NCBI RefSeq assembly: GCF_030296015.1
Contig: NZ_AP027368.1
Location: forward strand, 310,001-374,000
Length of the DNA stretch: 64,000 nt
Direction: 5' to 3'
Source of the DNA: Ferrimonas sp. YFM
GTDB lineage: Bacteria; Pseudomonadota; Gammaproteobacteria; Enterobacterales; Shewanellaceae
In this document: positions 19,768 through 32,544 of the stretch, piece after piece
How positions within the stretch are numbered: position 1 is the stretch's first letter
Layout of the letters: each line of letters starts with the position of its first letter
Translations under genes and position numbers: made by a program
The notes under the pieces: generated by a model
Told to the model about the DNA's origin: nothing
Databases searched by the model: none
The model's input: only the letters and a program-made list of their open reading frames with translations

Positions 19768-22248
19768 TTAATCAGTGGTCTCTTGTCCTGGGTTGAGGTT
19801 CTCCTCGAACAGGCGGTAGATGCGGCGGTACTCATCCAGCCAGCTGGAGGGCTGGCGGAAGCCGTGGGGCTCCACCGGGTAGATGGCGGTCTCAAACATC
19901 GGCTTCTCCAGCTCGATCAGCCTCTGCACCAGGCGCACACTGTCCTGGAAGAAGACGTTGTCGTCCAACACGCCACTCATGATCAGCAGGGGTTTCTGTA
20001 ATCCCTGGGCAAACTCGATGGGGGAGCTGCGCTCATAGGCGATGGGATCCACATCCGGGGTGTTGAGGATGTTGGAGGTGTAGCCGTAGTTGTAGTGGGC
20101 CCAGTCGGTCACCGGCCGCAGGGCGGCTCCGGCCTGGAAGCGTTCAGGTTCGGTAAACAGCGCCATAAAGGTGAGGAAACCGCCGTAGGAGCCGCCGTAG
20201 GTGCCCACCCGCTGCGGGTCCACCCCCAGGGAAGCGGACATCCAGTCGATGCCGTCGAGCATGTCTTCCACTTCGCTGTGGCCCATGTTGCGGTAGATGG
20301 CGGTGCGCCAGTCTCGGCCATAGCCCTTGGAGCCGCGGTAGTCGATGTCCATCACCACGTAGCCCTGTTGGGCCAGCAGGTTGTGGAACATGAATTCGCG
20401 GAAGTATCCGGACCAGCCGAAGTGGGCGTTCTGCAGGTAGCCGGCGCCATGGTTGAAGATCACCGCCGGGTATTTGCCATCGCGCTTCTTGCTGTCGTTC
20501 TGGGGGCGGAAGATGCGGGCATAGACCGGCTTGGCCTGATGGGTGGAGGGAATCGCCACCACTTCAGGGGCCAGCCAGGGGTAATCCAGGAAGGCCTGGC
20601 TGGTGGTGTGGGTCAGCTGAGCGGGTTGAGCGCCCAGAGGCTGCAGGAACAACTCCGGCGGCTTGGTGCGGCTGGAGGCGGTGAGCAGCAGCTGGGTTTC
20701 ATCCGGGCTGAGGCGATACTCCAGGCCACCCTTGAGATCGGTCTCCTGACGCAATTCGCCGCCGTCACTGGCCACGCTGAACACCTCATACTGGCCGGGG
20801 TGATGGCGGTTGGCCTTGAAGAAGAAGCGGCTGCCGTCGCGACTCTGGGTCAGGTTGCTCACCACAAACTCGCCCCGGGTCAGCGCCCTGGCTTTGCCAT
20901 TCAGTGGCTTGAGGTAGAGGTGGGAGTAGCCGCTCTCCTCGGAGAGGTAGTAGAGACTCTGACCATCCCGGCTCCAGCCAAATTCGTTGTGGGTGTAGTT
21001 CACCCAGGCCTCATCGTGGAGGCGATGTTCGGTGGTGAGGCTGCCCTTGGCCAGATCCACCGTCGCCAGCCAGCGATCCTTGTTATCCGCCTGAGACTCC
21101 AGCATCACCGCCAGCTTGTCACCCTGGGGAGACCACTGGATTGGGCTCTGCTCCCAGCCCCAGTCCTGCATCAGGGTGATCACCCGCAGCGCCTTTTCAC
21201 TCTGGTAGGTGTCGCCGCGCTTGGCAGCGTTCTCCGCCTTGACGCTGGCCAGCACATCCTCATCGAAACCGGTCAGTCCTTCCCAGCTGATGTGGGTGAC
21301 GCTGCCGTTTTGGCTGTCCAGCAGCACCAGCCTGTGGGCCTTGACCTCGGCTTCGGCGACCCGGGCCCGGGCGGGCTGGGCAGCCACATAGCCCTTCTTG
21401 TCCAGGTAGTTGGGCATGATGTCGTGATCTTTGCGCCAGCTGCCCTCCTTGTCGGTGACCACCGCCAGGATATGGCGACCGTCGGGGGAGGGGCTCAGGG
21501 TCACCAGTCGCTCACTGGCATTCAGGTAGAAAGGCTCCGGCGCCAGGCTGGCGTCGGCCTGACGACGTTGCGTCTGACGGGCAGTCTGTTCGGCGGCGTC
21601 TTTGTACTGATTGTCCACGTACTGGATCAGCCGTTTTTGCTGCTTGGCCAGGTAGGTGTCAGCCACTTTGGCGCCGTCTGGCTTCTGGCCAAACACCAGC
21701 TCGGCGTGCAGCAGGGTGCGGCCACTCTTGGGGTCGATGCGAAACAGCTTGTTGCCCCGCCGCACCAGCAACTGGTTGTCCTGGGTGAAGCTGAACTGGT
21801 CGATGGCACTGCTGTCCCGGGTCAGCTGACGGGGTTGGTCGCCGGGGCGGGCCACAAACAGGTTGCCCTCATACAACCAGGCGGCCAGGGTGCCGTCCGG
21901 GCTCAGGGTCTTCCTTTCGGCCAGGGCCCAGTCGCTGAAGGCCAGGGGTTGGGGATCGCCCTTGGCGTCGACCTGGAAGGCGCGGCTCAGCTTGGACCCC
22001 TGCTCCTTCTGCCAGTAGTAGACCCGCTGGCCATCCAGAGACCACAGGGGCTGCTGAGGCGCATTCCCCATCCAGTCTGGGTCCGCCATGATCTGTTTCA
22101 GGGTCAGAGGCTGTGCCGCGTCAACTATGGGCAACGGAGCCATCACTTGAGGTGGAGATTGGGTGACAGCGGTGGGGGCGTCGGGCGCGGTGGCCGCGCA
22201 AGCGCTCAGCAGACTGAGGGAGATGCCCAGACTCATCCATTTTTTCAT
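19768..22248 (-). CDS. S9 family prolyl oligopeptidase / dipeptidyl peptidase-like lipoprotein
   Basis: 826-residue enzyme predicted to be lipidated (SLSLLSAC, lipobox near residue 17) and exported. The N-terminal two thirds is a beta-propeller (WSLDGQRVYYW, WSPQGDKLAVM, WSRDGQSLYYLSEESGYSHLYL). The C-terminal alpha/beta hydrolase carries the nucleophile in GGSYGG (Ser687), an Asp in GVLDDNV (762/763) and His795 in PHGFRQ, a full catalytic triad. It should cleave peptides after Pro or Ala in the periplasm or at the outer membrane. A near-perfect CRP site lies 31 bp upstream of the start, suggesting catabolite control. Confidence 0.9.
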   Translation of the reverse strand: MKKWMSLGISLSLLSACAATAPDAPTAVTQSPPQVMAPLPIVDAAQPLTLKQIMADPDWMGNAPQQPLWSLDGQRVYYWQKEQGSKLSRAFQVDAKGDPQPLAFSDWALAERKTLSPDGTLAAWLYEGNLFVARPGDQPRQLTRDSSAIDQFSFTQDNQLLVRRGNKLFRIDPKSGRTLLHAELVFGQKPDGAKVADTYLAKQQKRLIQYVDNQYKDAAEQTARQTQRRQADASLAPEPFYLNASERLVTLSPSPDGRHILAVVTDKEGSWRKDHDIMPNYLDKKGYVAAQPARARVAEAEVKAHRLVLLDSQNGSVTHISWEGLTGFDEDVLASVKAENAAKRGDTYQSEKALRVITLMQDWGWEQSPIQWSPQGDKLAVMLESQADNKDRWLATVDLAKGSLTTEHRLHDEAWVNYTHNEFGWSRDGQSLYYLSEESGYSHLYLKPLNGKARALTRGEFVVSNLTQSRDGSRFFFKANRHHPGQYEVFSVASDGGELRQETDLKGGLEYRLSPDETQLLLTASSRTKPPELFLQPLGAQPAQLTHTTSQAFLDYPWLAPEVVAIPSTHQAKPVYARIFRPQNDSKKRDGKYPAVIFNHGAGYLQNAHFGWSGYFREFMFHNLLAQQGYVVMDIDYRGSKGYGRDWRTAIYRNMGHSEVEDMLDGIDWMSASLGVDPQRVGTYGGSYGGFLTFMALFTEPERFQAGAALRPVTDWAHYNYGYTSNILNTPDVDPIAYERSSPIEFAQGLQKPLLIMSGVLDDNVFFQDSVRLVQRLIELEKPMFETAIYPVEPHGFRQPSSWLDEYRRIYRLFEENLNPGQETTD

Positions 22249-22278
22249 TGTTGTAGGGATCCTTGGCGTTTGTTTGAC

Positions 22279-22294
22279 CGTGATTTATATCACA
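22279..22294 (-). promoter_or_regulatory. CRP-binding site upstream of the S9 peptidase
   Basis: CGTGATTTATATCACA matches the CRP consensus TGTGA-N6-TCACA in 9 of 10 defined bases. It is 31 bp before the peptidase start. The crp gene itself is in this window (31698-32333). Confidence 0.6.
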
Positions 22295-22334
22295 GTGACT
22301 CCTCGGCATCAGCCAGGAGAGAGGCCTGGGGTGT

Positions 22335-22913
22335 TCAGTTTTGTTTCAAGAAGTTATCCAGCAGCGCCAACCCCTGCTCGGTGAGCACGGACTCGGGGTG
22401 GAACTGTACGCCCTCCAGGGGCAGGGAGGTGTGGCGCAGGCCCATGATCTCCGGCTGTCCCAGCTGGTTGTGGCACCAGGCGGTGACCTCCAGGCAGTCG
22501 GGCAGGGTATCCGGGTCCACCACCAAGGAGTGGTAGCGGGTGACCCTGAGGGGGTCCGGCAGCCCCTGAAACACCCCCAGGTTGCGGTGGCGAATGTTGG
22601 AGGTCTTGCCGTGCATCACCTGGTGGGCCCTCACCACCTTGGCGCCCAGGCTCTGGGCGATGGTCTGGTGCCCCAGGCAGACGCCGAGGAGGGGCAGCCG
22701 GCCGGAAAAGTGTTCCACCAGTTTGAGGGAGAGTCCGGCTTGGTTGGGGCTGCAGGGCCCGGGGGAGATCACCAGGTAGTCGGGATTCAGGGCTTCGATC
22801 TCTGCCAGGCTGGTGGCGTCGTTTCGACGGACCACGACCTGTTCACCCAACTGCTGGAAATACTGCACCAGGTTGTAGGTGAAGGAGTCATAGTTGTCGA
22901 GCATCAGCAGCAT
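22335..22913 (-). CDS. pabA: Aminodeoxychorismate synthase glutamine amidotransferase subunit
   Basis: 192-residue class I amidotransferase that supplies ammonia to PabB for p-aminobenzoate and folate synthesis. The nucleophile is Cys79 in LLGVCLGHQ, with the His/Glu pair in GVQFHPES. The [12 protein letters not shown] block favours PabA over TrpG, and there are no trp genes nearby. Synteny with the argD/ast region also supports PabA. The start at [14 protein letters not shown] is chosen; upstream codons do not match the family. Confidence 0.88.
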   Translation of the reverse strand: MLLMLDNYDSFTYNLVQYFQQLGEQVVVRRNDATSLAEIEALNPDYLVISPGPCSPNQAGLSLKLVEHFSGRLPLLGVCLGHQTIAQSLGAKVVRAHQVMHGKTSNIRHRNLGVFQGLPDPLRVTRYHSLVVDPDTLPDCLEVTAWCHNQLGQPEIMGLRHTSLPLEGVQFHPESVLTEQGLALLDNFLKQN

Positions 22914-23062
22914 GGAGGGTCCCTGTCGGCTTAGGCGAAGCGCTGGCATTCTACCCCCATGGGCCCAAGAGATCACCCTGGATGGACGGGTTGCCCTGTA
23001 CAGGGGAAAGATCTTTGCGGGAAGATGGGTCTATTCAACGTATTCTTCCAAGGAGAGAACGG

Positions 23063-24085
23063 ATGTCCCTGTTTGCCCTGTGGCTGGCGGCCAGCCCAAT
23101 GCACCTGCCCCCCATGCCGGAACCGGTCAGCAACAATGCGGTGGCCAAGGTGGTCAGTGAGGGCGTGCCCTACGTGCTGAGCTTCAGCGGCCTGGGGCCG
23201 GATAAGGATTACCGGGCGGTGCACAACCGGGCCTGGGCGCTGCCTCTGACCGATGACGGACAGTGGCGTGCCCTGGAATCGGTGCCCGGACAGGGGCGGC
23301 TGGCGTCGGTGGCGGTGGGGCTGGGGGCCGATGCCTATCTCTTCGGCGGCTACACGGTGGAGGCGGACCACAGCGAGGTCTCCCTGCCGGATGTACACCG
23401 ATTCACCCTGGGACAGGGGTATCAGCCCCTGGCGCCCATGCCGGTGCCGGTGGACGACGCGGTGGCCCTGGTCTACCAGCAAAGGTACATCTACCTCGTC
23501 AGCGGCTGGCACAACGACGGCAACGTCAATCTGGTGCAGCTGTACGATACCCAGACCGACCGCTGGACCCAGGCCAGCCCCTTCCCCGGAGTGCCGGTGT
23601 TTGGTCACTCCGGGGCGTTGCTGGGTAACACCCTGCTGGTGTGTGATGGGGTCAAGGTGGTTTATCACGACAATCGCCGTCGCGGCTTTGCGCCTGAAGC
23701 TGCCTGCTACCTGGGCAGCATCGACAAGGACAACCCCACTCGTATCGACTGGCGCCTGGCGCCGCACCACAGTGGCACGGCCCGCTACCGGATGGCGGCC
23801 GCGGCGGTGGCTGAGCGCAATGAGCTGTGGTTTGTCGGTGGCACTCACTCCCCCTATAACTACGACGGCACCGGCTATGACGGGGTGGCGGCCCACCCCA
23901 GTGAGCGGATCAGCGTCTACAGTCTGACTGACGGGCGTTGGCGCAACCTGGCATCAACCCAGGCCAGCATGGATCACCGAGGCGCCGTGCAACAGGGGGA
24001 TCGGCTGTTGGTTCCCGGAGGCATGGGACCCGGGCAAGAGGTGCTCACAGAGGTTCGGCAGATCCCTCTGTCCGGTGGGGATTAA
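23063..24085 (+). CDS. Kelch-repeat beta-propeller protein
   Basis: 340-residue protein starting at an ATG preceded by AGGAGAG. Repeated kelch blades are visible: LGADAYLFGGYTVEADHS, QQRYIYLVSGWHNDGNVN, NELWFVGGTHSPYNYDG, GDRLLVPGGMGPG, each preceded by a W-containing strand. A short hydrophobic N-terminus (SLFALWLAASP) could be an export signal but is weak. Family members include sialate mutarotase and galactose-oxidase propellers; no catalytic residues can be assigned, so the function is open. Its 3' end overlaps the convergent gene by 4 nt. Confidence 0.75.
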   Translation: MSLFALWLAASPMHLPPMPEPVSNNAVAKVVSEGVPYVLSFSGLGPDKDYRAVHNRAWALPLTDDGQWRALESVPGQGRLASVAVGLGADAYLFGGYTVEADHSEVSLPDVHRFTLGQGYQPLAPMPVPVDDAVALVYQQRYIYLVSGWHNDGNVNLVQLYDTQTDRWTQASPFPGVPVFGHSGALLGNTLLVCDGVKVVYHDNRRRGFAPEAACYLGSIDKDNPTRIDWRLAPHHSGTARYRMAAAAVAERNELWFVGGTHSPYNYDGTGYDGVAAHPSERISVYSLTDGRWRNLASTQASMDHRGAVQQGDRLLVPGGMGPGQEVLTEVRQIPLSGGD

Positions 24086-24765
24086 AGCTCCTTCTTGGCG
24101 GTCTCCGCCAGACTCTCCCCGGCATCCTTGAGCAGGGTGACCGGGGCGGTCAGCACCCCTTTCACCGATCCCTGTACCGCCCCTTCGGTGGCCTTCTGGA
24201 CAATCTGCTCGGCATTCTTGGAGAGCGTCTGGGCTTCCGCCAGCAGTTCCGGGGCCAGGGTGCGCACCTCGGCAGACTCCTTCAGCAGTGCCGGGATGGT
24301 GTCGTCCTGCATCTGCCGGGTCTGGGACAGTACCTGGGGCAGAGTCTGAGTCCTCAGGGTTTCAACTTCACTCAATACCCGGGGCAGGGTGTGCTCGTTG
24401 GTCAGGGCCACCTGCTCAATCACCGGTGGCACCACCTGGGTTCGCACCAGACGGACCTCGGTGAGGATGTTGGGCACAGTGTGCTGCTGCAGCTGGTCGA
24501 CCTGGCGAACGATGTCCGGCAACTGGCGGTTGATCGCGTCGATTTGGGCGATGGCCGGAGGCAGCTGCTCATTGACCTTCTCTGCCAGCGCCAGCCATTG
24601 GCTGATCTGCAAGGAGTGCTCCAGGGTTTGCACCCGCTCCACCAGCGGCGGCAAAGCCTGCCTGACCTGACGCACCTCCTGGGTGACCTGCAGCAGGGCA
24701 TAGGCCAGGAAGGCGATGGCGCCGGCCAGGGCGAGAAGGGCGATCTGTCTGAGGTTGGCCACCAT
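24082..24765 (-). CDS. Membrane-anchored coiled-coil protein, unknown function
   Basis: 227-residue protein with one N-terminal membrane helix (about residues 7-27, ALLALAGAIAFLAYALL) followed by almost continuous amphipathic helix. The periplasmic or cytoplasmic rod shows repeated patterns such as LPPLVERVQTLE, LPDIVRQVDQLQ, VPPVIEQVAL, LPRVLSEVETL and LPQVLSQTRQM, an 18-residue-like repeat beginning with Pro (…LPxVLxEVxxL). This regular Pro-led heptad spacing suggests a segmented rod. I do not recognise a named family. The stop overlaps the convergent kelch gene. Confidence 0.7.
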   Translation of the reverse strand: MVANLRQIALLALAGAIAFLAYALLQVTQEVRQVRQALPPLVERVQTLEHSLQISQWLALAEKVNEQLPPAIAQIDAINRQLPDIVRQVDQLQQHTVPNILTEVRLVRTQVVPPVIEQVALTNEHTLPRVLSEVETLRTQTLPQVLSQTRQMQDDTIPALLKESAEVRTLAPELLAEAQTLSKNAEQIVQKATEGAVQGSVKGVLTAPVTLLKDAGESLAETAKKEL

Positions 24766-24848
24766 GGCAACGGCTCCCTTGGGGCGATGGAAAACGGAGG
24801 TATGCTAGCACGAAAGTGCTGGAGGGTAGGGTGAGCGAAAGTCAGCAG

Positions 24849-24878
24849 AAACAACAACGCCGCTCAGGGAGCGGCGTT
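24849..24878 (-). terminator. Rho-independent terminator of grcA
   Basis: 9-bp perfect stem AACGCCGCT / AGCGGCGTT; on the minus strand followed by GTTGTTTC. It begins 26 bp after the grcA stop. Confidence 0.6.
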
Positions 24879-24903
24879 GACAGGGTAAGGCGCGTGGGCG
24901 GCC

Positions 24904-25335
24904 TTACAGGCTCTCGGTGAAGGTCCGGGCAACAACGTCGCGCTGCTGTTCCAGAGTCAGAGAGTTGAAGCGTACGGCGTAGCCGGAAACCCGGATGGTC
25001 AGCTGAGCGTTGTCGCTGATCAGGGCGTAGTCGTCGTCGTTGGCGGAACCGGCTTCGACACGCTCACGGGCGTCCATCAGCTTCTGCAGAACGTCACGCT
25101 GCAGTACGTTCACGTTCAGGTGCTGACCACCTTCGCGACCGGCTGGGTTGGCGGACTCAACAGGCAGTTCACGGGACTCGTACTCACCCAGGTCAGACAG
25201 GGCAACAACCTGGTCGGCTTCATACTTCTCTTTCGCGGCGACACAGCGAGCTTCGCCAGCGGCCTTGTCAATCAGCCAGATGCTGCCTACCAGGGCGGTG
25301 TCGGCGGATTGAGTGATCTGAATTCCTGTTACCAT
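24904..25335 (-). CDS. grcA: Autonomous glycyl radical cofactor GrcA
   Basis: 143-residue protein that replaces the damaged C-terminal radical domain of pyruvate formate-lyase after oxygen exposure. The radical motif [10 protein letters not shown] is intact with Gly118, and the C-terminus [15 protein letters not shown] matches the family. The start at 25335 gives the standard MVTGIQIT opening. It is about 16 residues longer than E. coli GrcA because of an acidic insertion between NVNVL (74-78) and [10 protein letters not shown] (111-120). The promoter region holds AT-rich sequence and a half CRP-like site near 25453, but no clean FNR box was seen. Confidence 0.93.
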   Translation of the reverse strand: MVTGIQITQSADTALVGSIWLIDKAAGEARCVAAKEKYEADQVVALSDLGEYESRELPVESANPAGREGGQHLNVNVLQRDVLQKLMDARERVEAGSANDDDYALISDNAQLTIRVSGYAVRFNSLTLEQQRDVVARTFTESL

Positions 25336-25497
25336 CTTCGTACATCCTATTGTGATAGTGAGAACTGGCTTCAGATTACGCCATCCCCACCCCGTTGACA
25401 CATGACTTATTTCGTGGTGGTTAATGAAACCCGCTCATGCGGTGTGGTTTTTTGTGATCTGGATCTGTGGTAGGGCGCTGAAACCTTCTCGCCGGGA

Positions 25498-25513
25498 TGC
25501 ACCCTAATGGTGC
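25498..25513. promoter_or_regulatory. NtrC-like palindrome between grcA and the HDOD gene
   Basis: TGCACCCTAATGGTGC is close to the NtrC site TGCACCA-N4-TGGTGCA and nearly identical to the palindrome upstream of glnK at 45800. No good -24/-12 element is visible between it and the gene at 25611, so the regulatory role is uncertain. Confidence 0.35.
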
Positions 25514-25610
25514 GTGGGAATTTCCTCTGGGGAAAAACTGTTTCCGCAAGGCGGCATTTCCCTAAGTGCTTGTGATATAAAAGTCAAAAAGGTCCAACCA
25601 TTAGATAACA

Positions 25611-26696
25611 GTGAATACCCAACTTCCCAAACCTCAGATGCTGGAGCAGCTCGAACAGCAGTTCTGGCAGTATCAGAGCCTGTCTGAACCCGTTCACGCC
25701 CCCTCTGCCTCCATGGAGGATGAGGTCGCCTTCGTCTGGCGTCATAAACTGGCGGTGGAGCGGGCGGCGGAGTTCAAGAGGATCCAGAAGAATCTGAAGC
25801 GCAATGAGGAGCAGGAGAAGCTGAGGCAGTTCTTCTGCCGCGCCTATGAAACCGAGTTGGGACGCCTGATGGCTCAACCCGAGGGGCTGCAGAAGGTATT
25901 GGGCATCGAGGTGGCTCAGCTGGATATGCTGGAGCTGCTGCTCAACCCAGATGGGGATATTCGCCGACTGACCCGGTTCATCGAAGCGGATCCCTGGCTG
26001 AGTCAGGCGCTGATCCGTCACATCAACTCCAACCGTTCCGAGTACCGCCGCGCCAGTGGTTTGCAGGATGTGCATCTGGCGATCAACTACCTGGGCTATG
26101 AAAAGCTGGCCCAACTGGTCCCAGGTCTGGTGTTTGAACACTGGAGCTGGTCACCGGATCAGAGCCAGGGTCTGCACCAGCGAAAGTTGTGGCGCTGGTG
26201 TCGTTTGCTGAAATCCAAGGCGGAGTACTGGCTGAGGGAGGAGGGAGAGAGTCCCGACCATGCCCGCATCTATGCCTGCCTGTTTGCCCTGGGCCCCATA
26301 CTGATTCACCGCAAGGCCACCCGCCTCTATCAGCGGATGAAGGGGGAATGGATGAACCAGGCCAGGCTGGAGCCCGGCGGCGAGCTCTACGAAGCCCTGC
26401 GCTATCTGCGCCTGCCCTGTGAGCCGGTGGCGAAACACCTGCAACAGCATCTGGTCATCGGCCGCCGTTTTCTCGAGGGGATCGGCTACCAAGGGCGGTT
26501 GTTGGAGCTGATGGGTTCACTGGAGCAGCCCTGGTTGCGCGCCGAGCCTGCCGCCCGTGCCATGAGCCGCGCCTTCGGCGAGGTGGTCTACCTGACCCTG
26601 TCCGGCCGGGTAATGAAAGAGGTGGAGGGGTTGGAGGTGATCACCGGCTATTACCAGATCCCGGAAGCCAGAGTGAAGGTCCAGAACCGGCGCTGA
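25611..26696 (+). CDS. HDOD-like domain protein
   Basis: 361-residue cytoplasmic protein. The N-terminal 80 residues form a charged helix rich in Gln, Glu and Lys. A central helical domain (about 100-260) contains DIRRLTRFIEADPWLSQALIRHINS and LQDVHLAINYLGYEKLAQLV, the layout of HDOD domains, which are catalytically dead relatives of HD phosphodiesterases found in signalling proteins. The start is a GTG at 25611 with only a weak ribosome site; an ATG at 25638 is possible. Shewanella genomes carry a similar gene between pabA and the arginine catabolic genes. Role unknown. Confidence 0.72.
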   Translation: MNTQLPKPQMLEQLEQQFWQYQSLSEPVHAPSASMEDEVAFVWRHKLAVERAAEFKRIQKNLKRNEEQEKLRQFFCRAYETELGRLMAQPEGLQKVLGIEVAQLDMLELLLNPDGDIRRLTRFIEADPWLSQALIRHINSNRSEYRRASGLQDVHLAINYLGYEKLAQLVPGLVFEHWSWSPDQSQGLHQRKLWRWCRLLKSKAEYWLREEGESPDHARIYACLFALGPILIHRKATRLYQRMKGEWMNQARLEPGGELYEALRYLRLPCEPVAKHLQQHLVIGRRFLEGIGYQGRLLELMGSLEQPWLRAEPAARAMSRAFGEVVYLTLSGRVMKEVEGLEVITGYYQIPEARVKVQNRR

Positions 26697-28246
<1,550 letters not shown>

Positions 28247-28285
28247 CTCCCTCCCCGCCAGGGCGAGTAGGAGAGGAGACCGGCC

Positions 28286-30779
<2,494 letters not shown>

Positions 30780-30789
30780 AAGGAGCAAG

Positions 30790-31587
30790 ATGGAAATGGA
30801 TATTCAACACCTGTTTGGCCAGCTTTGGCAGGACTACCTGAAGCAGTGCCCCAGCGCCGACAAGGTACACCAGCTGCTGGGTCGTGGTGAGACCATCATC
30901 AACGACCACGTGGCGTTTCGTACCTTCCGTGCCCCGGGCCTGGGGATCGACAACCTGGCCCAGCACTTCCTGGCTCTGGGGTACGAGCAGAAGGGGGAGT
31001 ACCAGTTCGAAGCCAAGAAGCTGTATGCCCGCCACTACGAGCACCCGGACAGCACCCAGCCCAAGGTGTTTATCTCTGAGCTGAAGCTGGAGGAGTGCAG
31101 TGCCCAGCTGCAGGAGATCGTGGCGTCTTTGGTGGCGCAGATGCCCCAGGGGCTGACCCAGGATGTGGCTCACGCCTACGGTGGCGCCCCCTGGAAGGCC
31201 ACTCAGGAGCAGTACCGCACCCTGCTGGAGGAGAGCGAGTACGCCGCCTGGCTGGCGGCCTTCGGTTTCCGCGCCAACCACTTTACCGTCAGCGTGAACC
31301 ACTTGAGCGAGTTTGGCACCCTGGAGAGCGTCAACCAGGCGCTGAAAGAGGCCGGTTTCGATCTCAACAGCTCCGGCGGTGAGATCAAGGGCAGCCCGGA
31401 AGTGCTGCTGGAGCAGTCCTCCACCCTGGCAGACAAGGTGGCGGTGAGCTTCGCCGACGGCGAGATGACCATCCCCGCCTGCTTCTATGAGTTTGCCCTG
31501 CGCTACCCCATGGCAGACGGTGAGCTCTACACCGGCTTTGTGGCAGCGTCGGCGGACAAGATCTTCGAGTCCACCAACGTACGCTGA
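30790..31587 (+). CDS. DUF1338 family protein (2-oxoadipate dioxygenase/decarboxylase-like)
   Basis: 265-residue protein with the DUF1338 pattern: NDHVAFRTFRAPGLGI near the N-terminus supplies one conserved His, and AFGFRANHFTVSVNHL and FYEFALRYP supply further ligands of the vicinal-oxygen-chelate-like fold. Characterised relatives (HglS/YdcJ) are iron enzymes converting 2-oxoadipate to 2-hydroxyglutarate in lysine catabolism. This shorter form, cotranscribed 10 bp after astD, may act on a related oxo acid from arginine or lysine breakdown; that is inference. Confidence 0.85.
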   Translation: MEMDIQHLFGQLWQDYLKQCPSADKVHQLLGRGETIINDHVAFRTFRAPGLGIDNLAQHFLALGYEQKGEYQFEAKKLYARHYEHPDSTQPKVFISELKLEECSAQLQEIVASLVAQMPQGLTQDVAHAYGGAPWKATQEQYRTLLEESEYAAWLAAFGFRANHFTVSVNHLSEFGTLESVNQALKEAGFDLNSSGGEIKGSPEVLLEQSSTLADKVAVSFADGEMTIPACFYEFALRYPMADGELYTGFVAASADKIFESTNVR

Positions 31588-31605
31588 CCGGCAGGCTGAA
31601 ACGAG

Positions 31606-31631
31606 AAAAGGGCGCCCAGGCGCCCTTTTTT
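31606..31631 (+). terminator. Terminator of the argD-ast operon
   Basis: GGGCGC / GCGCCC stem with CCAG loop followed by a T6 run, preceded by AAAA. Positioned 20 bp after the last stop. Confidence 0.85.
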
Positions 31632-31652
31632 ATTTCTCAAATCTCAGCCATT

Positions 31653-31681
31653 AAAAAACCCCGCATTGGCGGGGTTTTTCG
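31653..31681 (-). terminator. Terminator of crp
   Basis: AACCCCGC / GCGGGGTT stem with ATTG loop; A6 on its left gives a T6 on the minus strand, and T5 lies on the right, so it is bidirectional. It ends crp and backs up the ast terminator. Confidence 0.85.
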
Positions 31682-31697
31682 ATTCTGAGCTAAGTCC

Positions 31698-32333
31698 TTA
31701 ACGGGTGCCGTAGACCACGATGGTCTTACCGTGCGCCTGGATCAGGTTTTGCTCTTCCAGCATCTTCAGGATGCGGCCCACGGTCTCACGGGAACAGCCA
31801 ACAATCTGGCCGATCTCCTGGCGGGTGATCTTGATCTGCATGCCGTCTGGGTGAGTCATGGCGTCGGGCTGACGGGCCAGGCTCAGCAGAGTCTGGGCGA
31901 TGCGGCCAGCCACATCCAGGAAGGCCAGGTCGCCCACCTTCTGAGAGGTGTTTTGCAGGCGGTTGGCCATCTGAGCGGACAGCTTCATCAGAATGTCAGG
32001 GTTTACCTGGATCAACTGACGGAATTTCTTGTAGGAGATCTCGGCGATTTCACAAGGAGACTTGGCACGAACCCATGCGGTCCGCTCAGGCTGCTCTTCG
32101 AACAGGCCCAGCTCTCCAATGAAGTCACCCTGATTCAGGTAGGACAGGATCATCTCCTTGCCCTCTTCATCCTTGATCAGTACCGCGACGGAACCCTTAA
32201 CGATGTAGTACAGGGTATCGGACTCTTCACCGGCGTGGATCAGAGTGCTCTTGGCAGGATACTTGTGGATGTGGCAATGGGAGAGGAACCACTCTAGAGT
32301 TGGATCCGGTTTTGGCTTGCCGATTAGCGCCAT
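31698..32333 (-). CDS. crp: cAMP receptor protein Crp
   Basis: 211-residue global regulator that binds cAMP and activates or represses carbon and, in the Shewanella group, anaerobic respiration genes. The cAMP pocket contains [20 protein letters not shown], and the C-terminal helix-turn-helix is [21 protein letters not shown]. It lies near prkB as in E. coli. The 211-bp upstream region is AT-rich and likely carries autoregulatory sites, but I could not identify a clean operator in it. Confidence 0.97.
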   Translation of the reverse strand: MALIGKPKPDPTLEWFLSHCHIHKYPAKSTLIHAGEESDTLYYIVKGSVAVLIKDEEGKEMILSYLNQGDFIGELGLFEEQPERTAWVRAKSPCEIAEISYKKFRQLIQVNPDILMKLSAQMANRLQNTSQKVGDLAFLDVAGRIAQTLLSLARQPDAMTHPDGMQIKITRQEIGQIVGCSRETVGRILKMLEEQNLIQAHGKTIVVYGTR

Positions 32334-32544
32334 AAGTGCTGTCCCTCAGTTTGGTAAGGAAAAGATAAACAACTCAGAATTCTAGGTTCAAATGTTAAAT
32401 AGGTCTAGCCCAAAGCTCTATGACCTTGATCCAAGTTTTTTATATCCGCAGAAAAAAAAGCTCGGATAAAGAGGATGATCTGCCCGAAAAGACCCAATTT
32501 GGTCAAACAAAATTACTGCTGACGGGATCCTGGGTTATTTCAGG

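Noticed and set aside
20095-22536. 813-codon frame opposite the S9 peptidase
   Set aside because: Antisense shadow: it spans the peptidase gene, the intergenic CRP site and part of pabA, and shows only Gly/Val/Gln-rich composition.
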